A DNA stretch of 5,881 nucleotides from Hyphomicrobiales bacterium (GTDB taxonomy: Bacteria > Pseudomonadota > Alphaproteobacteria > Rhizobiales > Beijerinckiaceae), in NCBI GenBank assembly GCA_028290125.1, contig JAQGKM010000161.1, positions 1 to 5,881 of the forward strand, written 5' to 3'. Shown piece after piece: positions 5,608-5,881 of this stretch (position 1 is its first letter; the number at the start of each line of letters is the position of its first letter). The notes beneath the pieces were generated by a model. It was not told the DNA's origin. It worked only from the letters and a program-made list of their open reading frames with translations, and searched no databases. The position numbers and the translations under genes are program-made.

Positions 5608-5726
5608 GTCATTGCGAGCGCAGCGAAGCAATCCAGAGGCAACGCGTGGGGCCTTCGCCGCTTCGTTGGCAATGCGGGAAACAACTAAGACGCGGGCCTG
5701 GATTGCTTCGCTCTGCTCGCAATGAC
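5608..5726. repeat. Palindromic element, full copy 2 (119 bp, divergent)
   Basis: Same length as copies 1 and 3 but with nine substitutions relative to copy 1. The 29-bp arms (5608-5636, 5698-5726) have two non-Watson-Crick positions, one of which is G-T. The inner helix changed from cgcat/atgcg to cgcgt/acgcg (5643-5647 with 5690-5694), keeping all five pairs. Confidence 0.93.
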
Positions 5727-5755
5727 GGACGTGGTCATGCACGAACGCCTGCCCC

Positions 5756-5874
5756 GTCATTGCGAGCGCAGCGAAGCAATCCAGAGGCGACGCATGGGGC
5801 CTCCGCCGCCTCGCTGGCACTGCGGGAAACAACTGCGATGCGGGCCTGGATTGCTTCGCTCCGCTCGCAATGAC
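5756..5874. repeat. Palindromic element, full copy 3 (119 bp)
   Basis: Differs from copy 1 at one base only (5820 c against 5484 a). The ten bases to its left and seven to its right also match the flanks of copy 1 apart from one base. Linker 5727-5755 separates it from copy 2. Confidence 0.93.
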
Positions 5875-5881
5875 AGAGTGC

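Larger units (their letters stand above)
5378..5881. repeat. Nested array of palindromic REP/MITE-like elements
   Basis: The 500 bp after the last gene hold no credible coding sequence. They consist of three 119-bp palindromic elements (5420-5538, 5608-5726, 5756-5874), short linkers ending in gcccc, and truncated element ends. The array runs off the window. Full copies carry no transposase, so they would be non-autonomous. Sequences beginning gtcattgcgagcg and ending cgctcgcaatgac are known to me as dispersed intergenic repeats in many alphaproteobacteria; the family is therefore not new, although the arrangement here is worth attention. Confidence 0.93.

Noticed and set aside
5287..5873. 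Several 60-100-codon frames on both strands through the repeats
   Set aside because: They translate the palindromic elements and give recurring peptides such as RHCERSEAIQ and DCFAALAMT, which are familiar spurious products of this repeat family. They have no independent coding signals.
5378..5881. CRISPR array
   Set aside because: The repeated units are 119 bp and palindromic, linkers are of unequal length and similar to one another rather than unique, and no cas genes are present.

Overview
The window reads as GC-rich chromosomal DNA of an alphaproteobacterium, most likely of the order Hyphomicrobiales (Bradyrhizobium, Rhodopseudomonas, Bosea and similar). The grounds are the strong G/C bias at third codon positions, an HU-type histone with an Ala/Lys/Pro-rich N-terminal tail, the abundance of SsuA/NMT1-type ABC substrate-binding proteins, and dispersed palindromic repeats beginning gtcattgcgagcg. 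The genus is inferred, not shown.

Layout. Positions 1-848 hold the 3' part of an ABC-transporter substrate-binding protein, closed by a strong intrinsic terminator (852-883). Next come two very small single-pass membrane proteins on opposite strands, 952-1140 (+) and 1133-1234 (-), whose 3' ends overlap by 8 bp. A minus-strand HU-family DNA-binding protein (1453-1857) follows, with its own terminator and a possible promoter. A minus-strand short-chain dehydrogenase/reductase (2064-2819) is divergent from a plus-strand Rieske non-heme iron oxygenase of the phthalate 4,5-dioxygenase type (2973-4286). The oxygenase is followed after 84 bp by a second, complete periplasmic substrate-binding protein (4371-5339), probably in the same operon.

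From 5378 to the window end there is no gene. The stretch is a nested array of 119-bp palindromic elements: three full copies with 29-bp terminal inverted repeats plus truncated fragments, continuing past the right edge.

How the genes may work together. The oxygenase, SDR and substrate-binding protein look like part of an uptake-and-catabolism locus for an aromatic acid or similar compound: the binding protein captures it, the Rieske enzyme hydroxylates it, and the SDR may oxidise the diol or alcohol product. The oxygenase reductase, the ABC permease and ATPase, and any regulator are not in the window, so the substrate cannot be named. I see no convincing wholly new system. The most interesting material is the repeat array, whose copies differ in ways that preserve hairpin pairing, and the pair of tiny convergent membrane proteins.
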